From JBDNJM01 sp041687755 (lineage in GTDB: Bacteria; Planctomycetota; UBA1135; GCA-002686595): 9,509 bases of DNA. The notes beneath the pieces were generated by a model. That model made no database searches. It saw only the letters and a list, made by a program, of their open reading frames with translations, and was not told the DNA's origin. Below, in pieces: positions 1-6,064 of the stretch. Each line of letters opens with the position of its first letter. The stretch's first letter is position 1. The DNA lies in the NCBI GenBank assembly GCA_041687755.1, contig JBDNJM010000140.1, positions 1 through 9,509 on the forward strand, written 5' to 3'. Position numbers and translations under genes: made by a program.

Positions 1-2
1 AC

Positions 3-173
3 CAGCTGGTGAGGCAGTGCGGAGACTGCCGACCGGACCTCAGCCTCGAGGACGGTCCGGATCTCGCTCCTGAAGTTCAAGCTTCGCCCCTCGATGCCGC
101 TGGTGGCCTTTCGGCCGGACCGAGGGGTTCGGGGCTGACGGATGCTCTTCGAGAGTCGTACGCTAGGCTCTAG
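3..173 (+). CDS. Possible 3' end of an unidentified gene entering from the left edge
   Basis: A frame is open from the window edge to a TAG at 171-173, giving about 56 residues that begin QLVRQCGDCRPDLSLEDG and end TDALRESYARL. Third codon positions are mostly G or C in the first half, as expected of a gene in this genome, and less so in the second half. A CxxC pair (CGDC) is visible. I do not recognise the family. Against it being real: the tract also carries several hairpins and it is short. The TAG overlaps a GTG (TAGTG), which would fit translational coupling to a following gene, but that following frame is itself doubtful. Confidence 0.25.
   Translation, partial: QLVRQCGDCRPDLSLEDGPDLAPEVQASPLDAAGGLSAGPRGSGLTDALRESYARL
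13..60. repeat. Two adjacent stem-loops near the left edge
   Basis: GGCAGT at 13-18 pairs with ACTGCC at 25-30 across a 6-base loop. Directly after it, CCGGACC at 33-39 pairs with GGTCCGG at 54-60 across a 14-base loop that itself contains the palindrome CCTCGAGG. The window also opens with the 10-base palindrome ACCAGCTGGT. No T-tract follows, so these are not typical intrinsic terminators. They may be the structured end of an upstream transcript or part of a small RNA; the sequence alone does not decide. Confidence 0.5.
87..127. repeat. Stem-loop enclosing a smaller GGCC hairpin
   Basis: CCCCTCG at 87-93 pairs with CGAGGGG at 121-127. The enclosed 27 bases include GGCC-TTTC-GGCC, which can form an inner hairpin. 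Together with the two stems at 13-60 this makes the first 130 bases unusually structured. No known RNA family is recognised. Confidence 0.4.
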
Positions 174-483
174 TGGGGGCTCGCTCTGGGGTGGCTGAAG
201 TCTCTTCAACTCTAGTAATACCAACGGGTTGGGCCCCCGTCCAAACCTCATACGGGGACGGACATCCTCCTGGGCACTCGGGAGCCCCCGCCGTTGCTCC
301 GGCCCTGGCCTACGGCCTCCTGCGCCTGCTCCCGGGGCTTTCGCTGGCCCGCATCACCGCGGGCGTGGCTCTCAGCGCCGTCACCTGGGCCGGGCTCGCC
401 CTCGGCAGTTCGGACTCGTCGGATGGCGCTAGATTTGAATCTGGGCGAGTTCCTGGTCCGAATGTCCAAGAGGGCTACCCGGG

Positions 484-499
484 CAGGCCACGAGGCCTG
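484..499. repeat. Short hairpin upstream of the large gene
   Basis: CAGGCC (484-489) and GGCCTG (494-499) form a 6-base stem with loop ACGA. It is followed by AAAAA rather than a T-tract on the plus strand, so it is unlikely to be a classical terminator for plus-strand transcription. It lies about 60 bases before the start of the 984-residue gene, possibly in its leader. Confidence 0.3.
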
Positions 500-536
500 A
501 AAAATCGCCGGCGCCCACGTTCGCATAGGGGATTCT

Positions 537-558
537 CCCTCCCCGCCCCACCCCCCCC
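537..558 (-). other. G-quadruplex-type motif (C-rich on the plus strand) abutting a start codon
   Basis: The plus strand has C-runs of 3, 4, 4 and 8 separated by single bases T, G and A, ending directly at the ATG at 559. The minus strand therefore has four G-runs with one-base loops, the arrangement known to give very stable parallel G-quadruplexes. It would lie in the template strand for the gene at 559. The tract replaces any Shine-Dalgarno site, and its 8-base C homopolymer could be prone to slippage. Any effect on expression is inference. Confidence 0.6.
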
Positions 559-3513
559 ATGAATCCCCGCCTCCTCCTCATTCCCCTCGCCGCCGTGCTG
601 CTCGGCGCCCTCGGCTGGGTGCTGCTGCCGAACTCCGAGCCCCAAGCCGACACGAGCGCAGGACCCGCCGAGCGCACCGAGCAGGACAGCGCCGCGGCGC
701 CCGCAGCGCTTCAGACGGCCGCCGCCCCCCGACTGGGGGGTGACACGCCCGCCGAGCCGGAGGATCCGCTTGAGGTCGCGCGGATCGAGGTCCAAGAGCA
801 GGCCGCGGCGAAAAAGGACGAGAAGCCGGACGCGCGCCGCACCTACCGGGGCCGCGTGATCAACAGCTACGGGCGCGCGGTGCCCGATGCCGAGGTCAGC
901 CTGCGCCCCGAGATCGACATCGGGCTGGGCCTGCTGAACGTGATCCCGATGGCGACGACCACGACCGACAACCTTGGCAACTACGAGATTCTGGGCCTGG
1001 GCAAGATGCGCCTGAAGGTCGAGGCCGACGGCTACGAGCCCTACTCGGAGCTGCGCACGCTCGCCTTCAGCACGAAGGAGCCGATCGAGGACGCCGTGCT
1101 GGAGCCCGGGGTGATCCTGCACGGAGTCGTGGTCGCCCAGAACGGCGCAACGCTCGGCGGCGCGGGCCTGTTCCTGCTGGAGGATCGGCGCGGCTTCGGG
1201 GGCCCGGACCTGAGCGACGACGAACCGGACATCGTCGCCGGCGACGATGGCTACTTCGAGTTCACGCGCGTGGAGCAGGGCGAGTGGTCCATCGCCGTGC
1301 GTGCGGGTGGCCGCCCGCTGCGAATCTTCGAGGGTGCCTCGGACGAAGCCGGGCGCATCTCGCCCGCCCTGCGCCTCGAGATCCCGCCCGGCGCGTCCAT
1401 CGCCGGCAGCGTGACCGGGCTCGGCGAGCGCGATCCCGCCGGCTATCGCGTGCGGGCCATGGCCGCCAACCTGGGCTTCAGCCGGTTCCAGGCCGGCGGT
1501 CAACTGTTCGAGAGCCCCGACGCGGAGGGACGCTTCGAATTCGACTCCCTGGACCCCGACCTGGAGTACGACCTCGCGCTCGTGCCCGACGGGATGTCCA
1601 TGATGCGTGCGTCCGGCATGGCCGGCACGCGCTCGGAGCCGCTGACCGCCCGCCCGGGCGAGGGCGAGGTCGAGTTGGCCTATTTGCTCGGCAAGTTCAT
1701 CCGGCTCCAGCTGGTCAACGCCGCAGACTCGGCCCCGGTCACCGAGGCCGAGGTGCGCTTCGGGCAGCTGATGAACATGAACGAGCCCGTTGGCTCGGAC
1801 GGCGGCGCCCAGCGCTTTCATGCCGATGGCAAGGTGCTGTTCGCGGACGTGCACGCCAGCGAGATGCGGATGATGAGCGGCGGCAAGTACCGCCTCGAGA
1901 TCCAGGCGCCGGGCTTCGTGGACGTGATCGTCGACGACATTGAGATCGCCGAGGACGAGGACGAGCTGGACCTCGGGCTCATCGAGCTCGAGCGCGCGCC
2001 CATGCTGGAGGTCACCGTCATCGAGGCCGGCAGCGGCGATCCGGTCAAACGCGCGGTCGTGCGCCTGGACAGCGTGCTGGGCGGCGACGACGAGGAAGAC
2101 AACGACTTCGGCAACTTCCAGGAACGCTTGAACATGCGCACGCGCAAGGGCAAGACGGGTTCGGACGGCATCGCGCTGATCGAGAGCTTTGGTCAGGAGC
2201 CCGCGCGCCTGCAGGTCACCCGCTCGGGCTACGCGCGCGTCATCGTCGAGAAAGTCGTTGTGCCCAAGAGCGGCGACAAGCTCGTCGTCGAGCTGGCGCT
2301 CGAGGCAGCCCTGCAGATCACCGTGGTTATGCCCGACGGACGCTCGGCCGGAGAGGTCCGACTTCGGCACCGCTTCCCCAGCGGAGAAACCGACTCCGAG
2401 GAGACGGACGGTCGCGGACGCCTGCGCCTGCGCAAGCTCGAGGCCGGCACCCACGCGTTCCGCCTGACGCAAGGCAACCGCTGGTGGGATGATGACGAGA
2501 ACGACCCGCAGTCCGAGTGGAGCGAGATCACTCTGGCGCCGGGCGCCGACGTCGATTTCGAGCTGCTGGCGCCCGCGCGCTACTCGGTCACTGGAACAGT
2601 GACCGCCGGCGGCCAGCCCGTCGCGCGCGCCGACGTCAAACTGCAAGAACTCGCGGACGTCGGCGAGGGCGCGGACTCCAGCGCCGTGTACCAGAGCCAG
2701 GAGGCCAAGCTCTCCCTCAGCAGCGGCAGGTCCGGCAAGAATGCCGACGCCGACAGCAAGGGCAACTACGAGATCGACGACGTGCTGCCTGGCGAGTACT
2801 TTCTCGTCGCCTCGCGGCCGGAGGCTCCGAACTCGACCGTCCAGCGCGTCACCGTGCGCGCGGGCGCCAACGACTTCGACATCCAGCTCACCGGCAGCAC
2901 CGTGCGCGGGCGCGTTATCGACGAGTCGGGTCGCCCGGTCGTCAACGCGCGGCTCGACCTGCGCCAGGTCGAGCCCGAGTCCGAGTTCAGCCCGAACCTC
3001 GGACGCTTCGAGAACAACAACGGCCGACGCGGCCCGGGCGTCATCCAACTCGGCGGCAGTATCGGCGGCGACGATCGCACGGACAACGACGGACGCTTCG
3101 AGCTGCTGGAGGTCCCCGAGGGCGTCTCGCTCGCCGTCTTCGTCTCCGGATCGCGCATGATTCAGGCGCGCTCCGAGGTCTTCACGGTCGAGCCGGACTC
3201 CACGACGGACCTCGAGATCGACTGCCGCCTGGGCGGCGCGCTGGCCGTGGCACCCTCCAAGGAAAACTCCGCGGAGATGGAGTTCGTGCGCCTGCGCTTG
3301 CGCCCCAAGGGCACCGAGGAAGGCGGCATCAGCGGCTGGAGCTGGGGCGGCACCCTGGCGACCTTCGACGGGCTCGCGCCGGGCACGTACACGGTCGAGG
3401 CCTTCCAGAACGGCTTCCGCCTAAACGAGAGCAAAGATGATGCGCCCGTTGGAACGGCGGAGGCCGTGGTGCGCGCTGGCGAGGAGACCGAAGTCTCGCT
3501 CGTCCTGCCCTAG
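559..3513 (+). CDS. Large exported protein built of carboxypeptidase-regulatory-like beta-sandwich repeats
   Basis: The product is 984 residues. Residues 4-23 form one hydrophobic N-terminal helix (LLLIPLAAVLLGALGWVLL) with no lipobox, a signal peptide or signal anchor. A low-complexity Ala/Pro/Glu linker follows to about residue 93. The rest is roughly nine modules of about 90-105 residues starting near 95, 186, 278, 380, 482, 586, 675, 780 and 890. Most show the pattern G-x-V near the start, 'G-x-P-V-x-x-A-x-V/L' (GRAVPDAEVSL, GQPVARADVKL, GRPVVNARLDL), then 'D-x-x-G-x-[FY]-x-[IL]-x-x-[LV]' and 'G-x-[YW]-x-[LIV]' (DNLGNYEILGL, DNDGRFELLEV, PGTYTVEAFQNGF). This is the signature of the CarboxypepD_reg/Cna-B-like superfamily. 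No peptidase domain is present, so it is probably a structural or binding protein in the periplasm or on the surface. Acidic loops (near 509-517 and 644-650) might bind cations. No Shine-Dalgarno is visible. It appears to be a single-gene unit ending in a strong hairpin. Exact function unknown. Confidence 0.93.
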   Translation: MNPRLLLIPLAAVLLGALGWVLLPNSEPQADTSAGPAERTEQDSAAAPAALQTAAAPRLGGDTPAEPEDPLEVARIEVQEQAAAKKDEKPDARRTYRGRVINSYGRAVPDAEVSLRPEIDIGLGLLNVIPMATTTTDNLGNYEILGLGKMRLKVEADGYEPYSELRTLAFSTKEPIEDAVLEPGVILHGVVVAQNGATLGGAGLFLLEDRRGFGGPDLSDDEPDIVAGDDGYFEFTRVEQGEWSIAVRAGGRPLRIFEGASDEAGRISPALRLEIPPGASIAGSVTGLGERDPAGYRVRAMAANLGFSRFQAGGQLFESPDAEGRFEFDSLDPDLEYDLALVPDGMSMMRASGMAGTRSEPLTARPGEGEVELAYLLGKFIRLQLVNAADSAPVTEAEVRFGQLMNMNEPVGSDGGAQRFHADGKVLFADVHASEMRMMSGGKYRLEIQAPGFVDVIVDDIEIAEDEDELDLGLIELERAPMLEVTVIEAGSGDPVKRAVVRLDSVLGGDDEEDNDFGNFQERLNMRTRKGKTGSDGIALIESFGQEPARLQVTRSGYARVIVEKVVVPKSGDKLVVELALEAALQITVVMPDGRSAGEVRLRHRFPSGETDSEETDGRGRLRLRKLEAGTHAFRLTQGNRWWDDDENDPQSEWSEITLAPGADVDFELLAPARYSVTGTVTAGGQPVARADVKLQELADVGEGADSSAVYQSQEAKLSLSSGRSGKNADADSKGNYEIDDVLPGEYFLVASRPEAPNSTVQRVTVRAGANDFDIQLTGSTVRGRVIDESGRPVVNARLDLRQVEPESEFSPNLGRFENNNGRRGPGVIQLGGSIGGDDRTDNDGRFELLEVPEGVSLAVFVSGSRMIQARSEVFTVEPDSTTDLEIDCRLGGALAVAPSKENSAEMEFVRLRLRPKGTEEGGISGWSWGGTLATFDGLAPGTYTVEAFQNGFRLNESKDDAPVGTAEAVVRAGEETEVSLVLP

Positions 3514-3519
3514 CAGCCC

Positions 3520-3557
3520 CCGGGAGGCTCATGCGGCAGCGCCGCGAAGCCTCCCGG
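3520..3557 (+). terminator. Strong stem-loop after the 984-residue gene
   Basis: CCGGGAGGCT (3520-3529) pairs perfectly with AGCCTCCCGG (3548-3557). Inside it, GCGGC (3533-3537) pairs with GCCGC (3541-3545) around AGC. The stem begins 7 bases after the stop codon, a natural place for a transcript end. No T-tract follows, so it may act as a U-less terminator or an mRNA 3' stabiliser. Confidence 0.5.
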
Positions 3558-3651
3558 TGCCTCCTAGTGCTGGCAGCCGGGCACCCGCCCCCGCAGCGCG
3601 CTCCTCTGGAGCCTGCCGACGCGGTGCTCGCGAGGCTGGATAAGGTCCCCC

Positions 3652-3657
3652 TAGAAT
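3652..3657 (+). promoter_or_regulatory. -10-like box TAGAAT positioned for a leaderless VOC mRNA
   Basis: TAGAAT differs from TATAAT at one base, and its last base lies seven bases before the ATG at 3665. That spacing would place the transcription start at or next to the start codon, the arrangement known for leaderless bacterial genes. No convincing -35 element is visible at the expected spacing. The alternative is that the box is chance, and translation begins at the ATG at 3656 with AAGG at 3642-3645 as a weak ribosome site. Confidence 0.35.
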
Positions 3658-3664
3658 GGGCCCC

Positions 3665-4054
3665 ATGAGCAACGAACCCCAATACGGAAAGGTGGGCTGG
3701 CTAGACCTCACCGTTGACGACGCCGTCGCCCTGCGCGACTTCTACACCGACGTCGTCGGCTGGACGTCCGAAGCCGCGCCGGTCGGCGACTACGAAGACT
3801 TCGTCATGAACGACGAGGCCGGCAACCCCGCCGCCGGCATCTGCCACGCGCGCGGCAACAACTCCGGCCTGCCGCCCCAGTGGCTCTCGTACGTCACCGT
3901 GCGCAGCCTCGAAGCGAGCATGAACGCCGCGAAGCGCCACGGCGGCGAAGTGATCCACGGCCCCCGGGACATGGGCAGCTACGGCATCCTGTGCGTCCTT
4001 CGCGATCCTGAGGGCGCACACCTGGCGCTGATGGAGCCGCAGGCGAAGGACTGA
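3665..4054 (+). CDS. VOC-superfamily (glyoxalase/bleomycin-resistance fold) protein
   Basis: The product is 129 residues from the ATG at 3665; an in-frame ATG at 3656 would add MGP. It has the beta-alpha-beta-beta-beta layout of a VOC protein. The first half has 'GKVGWLDLTVDD', then a helix 'ALRDFYTDVVGW', the pattern of the CFP30B-like VOC group ('W-x-D-L-x-x-x-D...FY...GW'). The second half has 'QWLSYVTVRSLEASMNAAKRHGGEVIHGP' and ends 'DPEGAHLALMEPQ'. The usual first metal ligand (His or Glu in the first strand) is not evident, while the Glu near the C-terminus (LMEP) is kept, so metal binding is uncertain. Such proteins include dioxygenases, isomerases and small-molecule resistance proteins; the substrate cannot be told. 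It is probably cytosolic, since there is no signal peptide. It stands alone between two hairpins, convergent with msrA. Confidence 0.92.
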   Translation: MSNEPQYGKVGWLDLTVDDAVALRDFYTDVVGWTSEAAPVGDYEDFVMNDEAGNPAAGICHARGNNSGLPPQWLSYVTVRSLEASMNAAKRHGGEVIHGPRDMGSYGILCVLRDPEGAHLALMEPQAKD

Positions 4055-4108
4055 GCGCCCCCGCGTGCATCCCGGCACGTCGAGCGCGCCGACCTCCCCC
4101 CAACGGCC

Positions 4109-4145
4109 AGCGGCCACCTACTCCGATGAGGAGTCGGTGGCCGCT
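4109..4145. terminator. Long stem-loop between convergent VOC and msrA genes
   Basis: AGCGGCCACC (4109-4118) pairs perfectly with GGTGGCCGCT (4136-4145). After a single T/C mismatch, ACTCC (4120-4124) pairs with GGAGT (4130-4134) around loop GATGA. On the plus strand it is followed by ATTCGCTTCTT, the most T-rich tail of any hairpin here, so it most likely terminates the VOC transcript. Its place between convergent genes means it could also stop transcription coming from msrA. Confidence 0.65.
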
Positions 4146-4158
4146 ATTCGCTTCTTGC

Positions 4159-4176
4159 GCCGGCTCGAGAGCCGGC
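4159..4176 (-). terminator. Hairpin just after the msrA stop codon
   Basis: GCCGGCT (4159-4165) and AGCCGGC (4170-4176) form a 7-base stem with loop CGAG. It starts 7 bases past the msrA stop on the minus strand. No T-tract follows, so it may work together with the larger hairpin at 4109-4145. Confidence 0.45.
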
Positions 4177-4183
4177 CCTCGGA

Positions 4184-4960
4184 TCAGTAGTCCAGGCCGA
4201 GCTTCTTCAGCTTGGGCGCGATCACCGCGCGGCAGTAGCCCTCGCTCGAGTTCTCGCGGTAGTAGTCCTGGTGGTCTTCCTCGGCCAGATAGTAGGTCGA
4301 GGCCGGCGTGATCTCGGTCACGATCGGATCGCGGAAGGAGAGCTCCGCTTCGATCCTGGAGGCTTCGGCGATCTCGCGTTGGGCGTCCGTGTGGAAGTAG
4401 ATCGCCGAGCGGTACTGGGTGCCGCGGTCCGCGCCCTGGCGGTTGAGCGTGGTCGGGTCGTGCAGGCGCCAGAACAGATCGACGAGTGCCGCGTACGGCA
4501 GCACCTCCGTGTCGAAGGTGACCTGCACGACTTCGGCGTGGCCGGTGGTACCGGAGCAGACCTGCTTGTAGGTCGGGTTGTCAATTTCACCGCCCATGTA
4601 GCCGGAGGTCACGTCAATGACGCCCGCCTGTTGCTCCAGCACGGCTTCGACGCACCAGAAGCATCCGGCGCCGAAGGTGGCGATGTCGTGGGCGGGGTTG
4701 GGGTTGTCTGCGCTGCTCATCAGATCGGCCGCGGGGGGCGGCGTGGCGGAGAGTTCCGTCTCGGCATCTGCCTCGGGGAGCTCCTCAGGGGGAGGGAGAA
4801 GATCGGTCATCGCGACGTCCGTCCGATCGGTCGCGGAAGACTCAAGAGTCGCCCTCGGAGCCGCGTCGGCCTGGACGCCAGCTTGGTCGTACTCGGCGGC
4901 CTCACAGCCGACGAGAGCAAGCCCGGTCGAACCGGCTAGTAGGAGAGCTAGAAGTCGCAT
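4184..4960 (-). CDS. msrA: Peptide-methionine (S)-S-oxide reductase, predicted lipoprotein
   Basis: The product is 258 residues from the ATG at 4960. Residues 1-19 are a lipoprotein signal: MRLLALLLAGSTGLALVGC, lipobox LVGC with Cys19. An acidic Ala/Pro-rich tether (about 20-90) leads to a full MsrA domain. This has the catalytic GAGCFWC (Cys100), SGYMGG, 'NPTYKQVCSGTTGHAEVVQV', 'GTQYRSAIY', 'EDHQDYY' and the resolving-type Cys243 in EGYCRAVI near the end. The family reduces methionine-S-sulfoxide in proteins, recycling electrons through Cys disulfides. The lipid anchor places this copy outside the cytoplasm, where it would need a periplasmic electron donor; none is encoded here. A TTG at 5008 would extend the frame by 16 residues but would bury the signal peptide, so I reject it. 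No Shine-Dalgarno is seen. It lies 89 bases downstream of pdxA with a hairpin between them. Confidence 0.96.
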   Translation of the reverse strand: MRLLALLLAGSTGLALVGCEAAEYDQAGVQADAAPRATLESSATDRTDVAMTDLLPPPEELPEADAETELSATPPPAADLMSSADNPNPAHDIATFGAGCFWCVEAVLEQQAGVIDVTSGYMGGEIDNPTYKQVCSGTTGHAEVVQVTFDTEVLPYAALVDLFWRLHDPTTLNRQGADRGTQYRSAIYFHTDAQREIAEASRIEAELSFRDPIVTEITPASTYYLAEEDHQDYYRENSSEGYCRAVIAPKLKKLGLDY

Positions 4961-4980
4961 AGAGAGATCTTGGCCGACTT

Positions 4981-5001
4981 GGGGGCTCCCTTCGAGCCCC
5001 C
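4981..5001 (-). terminator. Hairpin between pdxA and msrA
   Basis: GGGGGCTC (4981-4988) and GAGCCCCC (4994-5001) form a perfect 8-base stem with loop CCTTC. On the minus strand it lies 48 bases after the pdxA stop and 20 bases before the msrA ATG. It may end the flagellar-like/pdxA transcript or sit in the msrA leader. No T-tract follows it on the minus strand. Confidence 0.45.
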
Positions 5002-5049
5002 TAGGCAAGCTCAGTACGCAGTAGCCCTCGGTGCGGGACTGAAGTGCGG

Positions 5050-6036
5050 TCAGGAGCGCCGATTCCGGGCCCAGGAGGCCGTCTGGCGCAGGGCTGCGGC
5101 CAGGTTCTCCTCGGAGGCCCGGCCCTGGCCGGCGATGTCGAAGGCCGTGCCATGGGCCGGGCTGACGCGCAGGTAAGGCAGCCCGGTCAGCAACGTAAGG
5201 CCCCCGTCAGGGTCGAGCAGCTTGACGGGAATGAAGGCCTGGTCGTGGTACAGCGCCAGGACCCCGTCGAAGACGCCGCGACTGGCGGCGATGAAGACGG
5301 TGTCGGGCGACTCGGGGCCGCTCACGTCGAGACCGGCGGCGCGGGCGTCGCGAACGGCGGGCGCGAGCAGCTCGCCGTCCTCCTTGCCGAGCAGCCCGTT
5401 CTCGCCGGCGTGCGGGTTGAGCCCGGCGAGGGCGATCCGGGGCTTCGCGATGCCGAGCTCGCGCAAGGTCGCGTCGAGCAGGTGCAGGTGCGCGGTGACG
5501 CGGTCGGTGCGGATGCTGGCGATCGCTTCGGCCAGCGGCAGGTGGCGCGTCAGCAGCAGCACGCGCAGCTGGCCAGCGACGGCCAGCATCTCGACGTTCG
5601 GGGCGTTGCACCAGCGGCCTAGCAGCTGGGTCTGGCCCTCGACCTGCTCGCCGGCCAGATGCAGCGCCTCCTTGTTGACCGGCGCGGTCACCAGGCCCTC
5701 GACGAGTCCGTCCAGAGCGAGTTGGTGGCCCGCGCGCAGGGCGTCGAGCGCGGCGCGGCCGGACTCGGCGCGCACCTGCCCCACCTCGAAGCGCTCCGGT
5801 CCGCCGGAGTCAACCCACACGGCGCGCTCGAAGGAGTCGAGCGTCGACCGGTCGGCGGTGCCCAGCGGCACGCCGTCGGGACGGCACGCGGCCGGCCCGA
5901 GCACGACGAGGCGCAGGTCCTCGAACAGCTCATCGCGCTCGAGGCACTTGGCCACGATCTCCGGGCCGATGCCCGAAGGGTCCCCGGCCGTCAGGGCCAA
6001 TAGCGCGGGGCGATCGTTGCGGCGCAGCACGTCCAT
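5050..6036 (-). CDS. pdxA: 4-hydroxythreonine-4-phosphate dehydrogenase family protein
   Basis: The product is 328 residues, the normal length for PdxA. In Escherichia coli this enzyme oxidises 4-phosphohydroxy-L-threonine with NAD in DXP-dependent vitamin B6 synthesis, in the cytosol. Visible motifs are 'TAGDPSGIGPEI' at the N-terminus, 'LVTAPVNKEAL' near 115-125, and the three metal histidines at H165 (RHLPL), H209 (NPHAGE) and H264 (YHDQ), matching E. coli H166, H211 and H266. Also kept are Lys272, Arg290 and 'HGTAFDIAGQG'. Two substrate contacts differ: the usual GHTE is GQTQ (Gln135), and the Asn of 'NxTLGLP' is Thr281. The enzyme could therefore be a divergent PdxA or a PdxA2-like dehydrogenase with another phosphorylated substrate. 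It starts 28 bases after the FlhB-like gene, so co-transcription is possible. No pdxJ is in view. Confidence 0.93.
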   Translation of the reverse strand: MDVLRRNDRPALLALTAGDPSGIGPEIVAKCLERDELFEDLRLVVLGPAACRPDGVPLGTADRSTLDSFERAVWVDSGGPERFEVGQVRAESGRAALDALRAGHQLALDGLVEGLVTAPVNKEALHLAGEQVEGQTQLLGRWCNAPNVEMLAVAGQLRVLLLTRHLPLAEAIASIRTDRVTAHLHLLDATLRELGIAKPRIALAGLNPHAGENGLLGKEDGELLAPAVRDARAAGLDVSGPESPDTVFIAASRGVFDGVLALYHDQAFIPVKLLDPDGGLTLLTGLPYLRVSPAHGTAFDIAGQGRASEENLAAALRQTASWARNRRS

Positions 6037-6042
6037 GGACGC

Positions 6043-6048
6043 AGCATA
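6043..6048 (-). promoter_or_regulatory. -10-like box TATGCT positioned for a leaderless pdxA mRNA
   Basis: Read on the minus strand, TATGCT lies six bases before the pdxA ATG at 6036, the spacing of leaderless promoters (TAnnnT then 6-7 bases to the start). No -35 match is seen 17 bases further up, and no Shine-Dalgarno is present. It gives pdxA a possible promoter of its own inside the short gap after the FlhB-like gene. Confidence 0.35.
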
Positions 6049-6064
6049 CGCGACCGTCTGCCGC

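Larger units (their letters stand above)
1..558. other. Leader region without a secure gene; hairpins and weak open frames
   Basis: I see no gene here that I would call with confidence. The first 130 bases are packed with short inverted repeats, listed separately. A frame open from the left edge ends at a TAG at 171-173. A second frame, starting at the GTG at 173 and overlapping that stop by one base, has strongly G/C-ending codons only between about 290 and 425, where it would encode a hydrophobic stretch around LLRLLPGLSLARITAG. After about 425 the coding look moves to another frame, which ends at a TGA at 498-500. The shift could mean a decayed or frameshifted small membrane-protein gene, or chance in GC-rich DNA. 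The last 22 bases are a C-rich tract. No tRNA, rRNA or recognisable riboswitch is visible. Confidence 0.5.

Noticed and set aside
66..90. T-arm-like GAAG-TTCAAG-CTTC that might hint at a tRNA
   Set aside because: The stem is only four pairs with a six-base loop, and no acceptor, D or anticodon arms can be matched around it.
173..562. 129-codon frame starting with GTG and running into the next gene
   Set aside because: Only its middle third looks coding. The last part is Pro/Arg-rich and includes the C-tract before the next start. I kept it only as a possible remnant inside the leader entry.
475..3048. 857-codon open frame on the minus strand opposite the 984-residue protein
   Set aside because: It mirrors the GC-rich codon pattern of the plus-strand gene, its translation is low-complexity Ala/Arg/Val/Leu without domains, and the plus-strand product has clear modules and a signal segment.
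2517..3440. 307-codon plus-strand frame inside the large gene
   Set aside because: Arg-rich translation without domains, wholly inside the repeat-protein gene; a frame shadow.
4961..5008. TTG start adding 16 residues to MsrA
   Set aside because: It would place extra residues before a textbook lipoprotein signal peptide and would run translation through the hairpin at 4981-5001.
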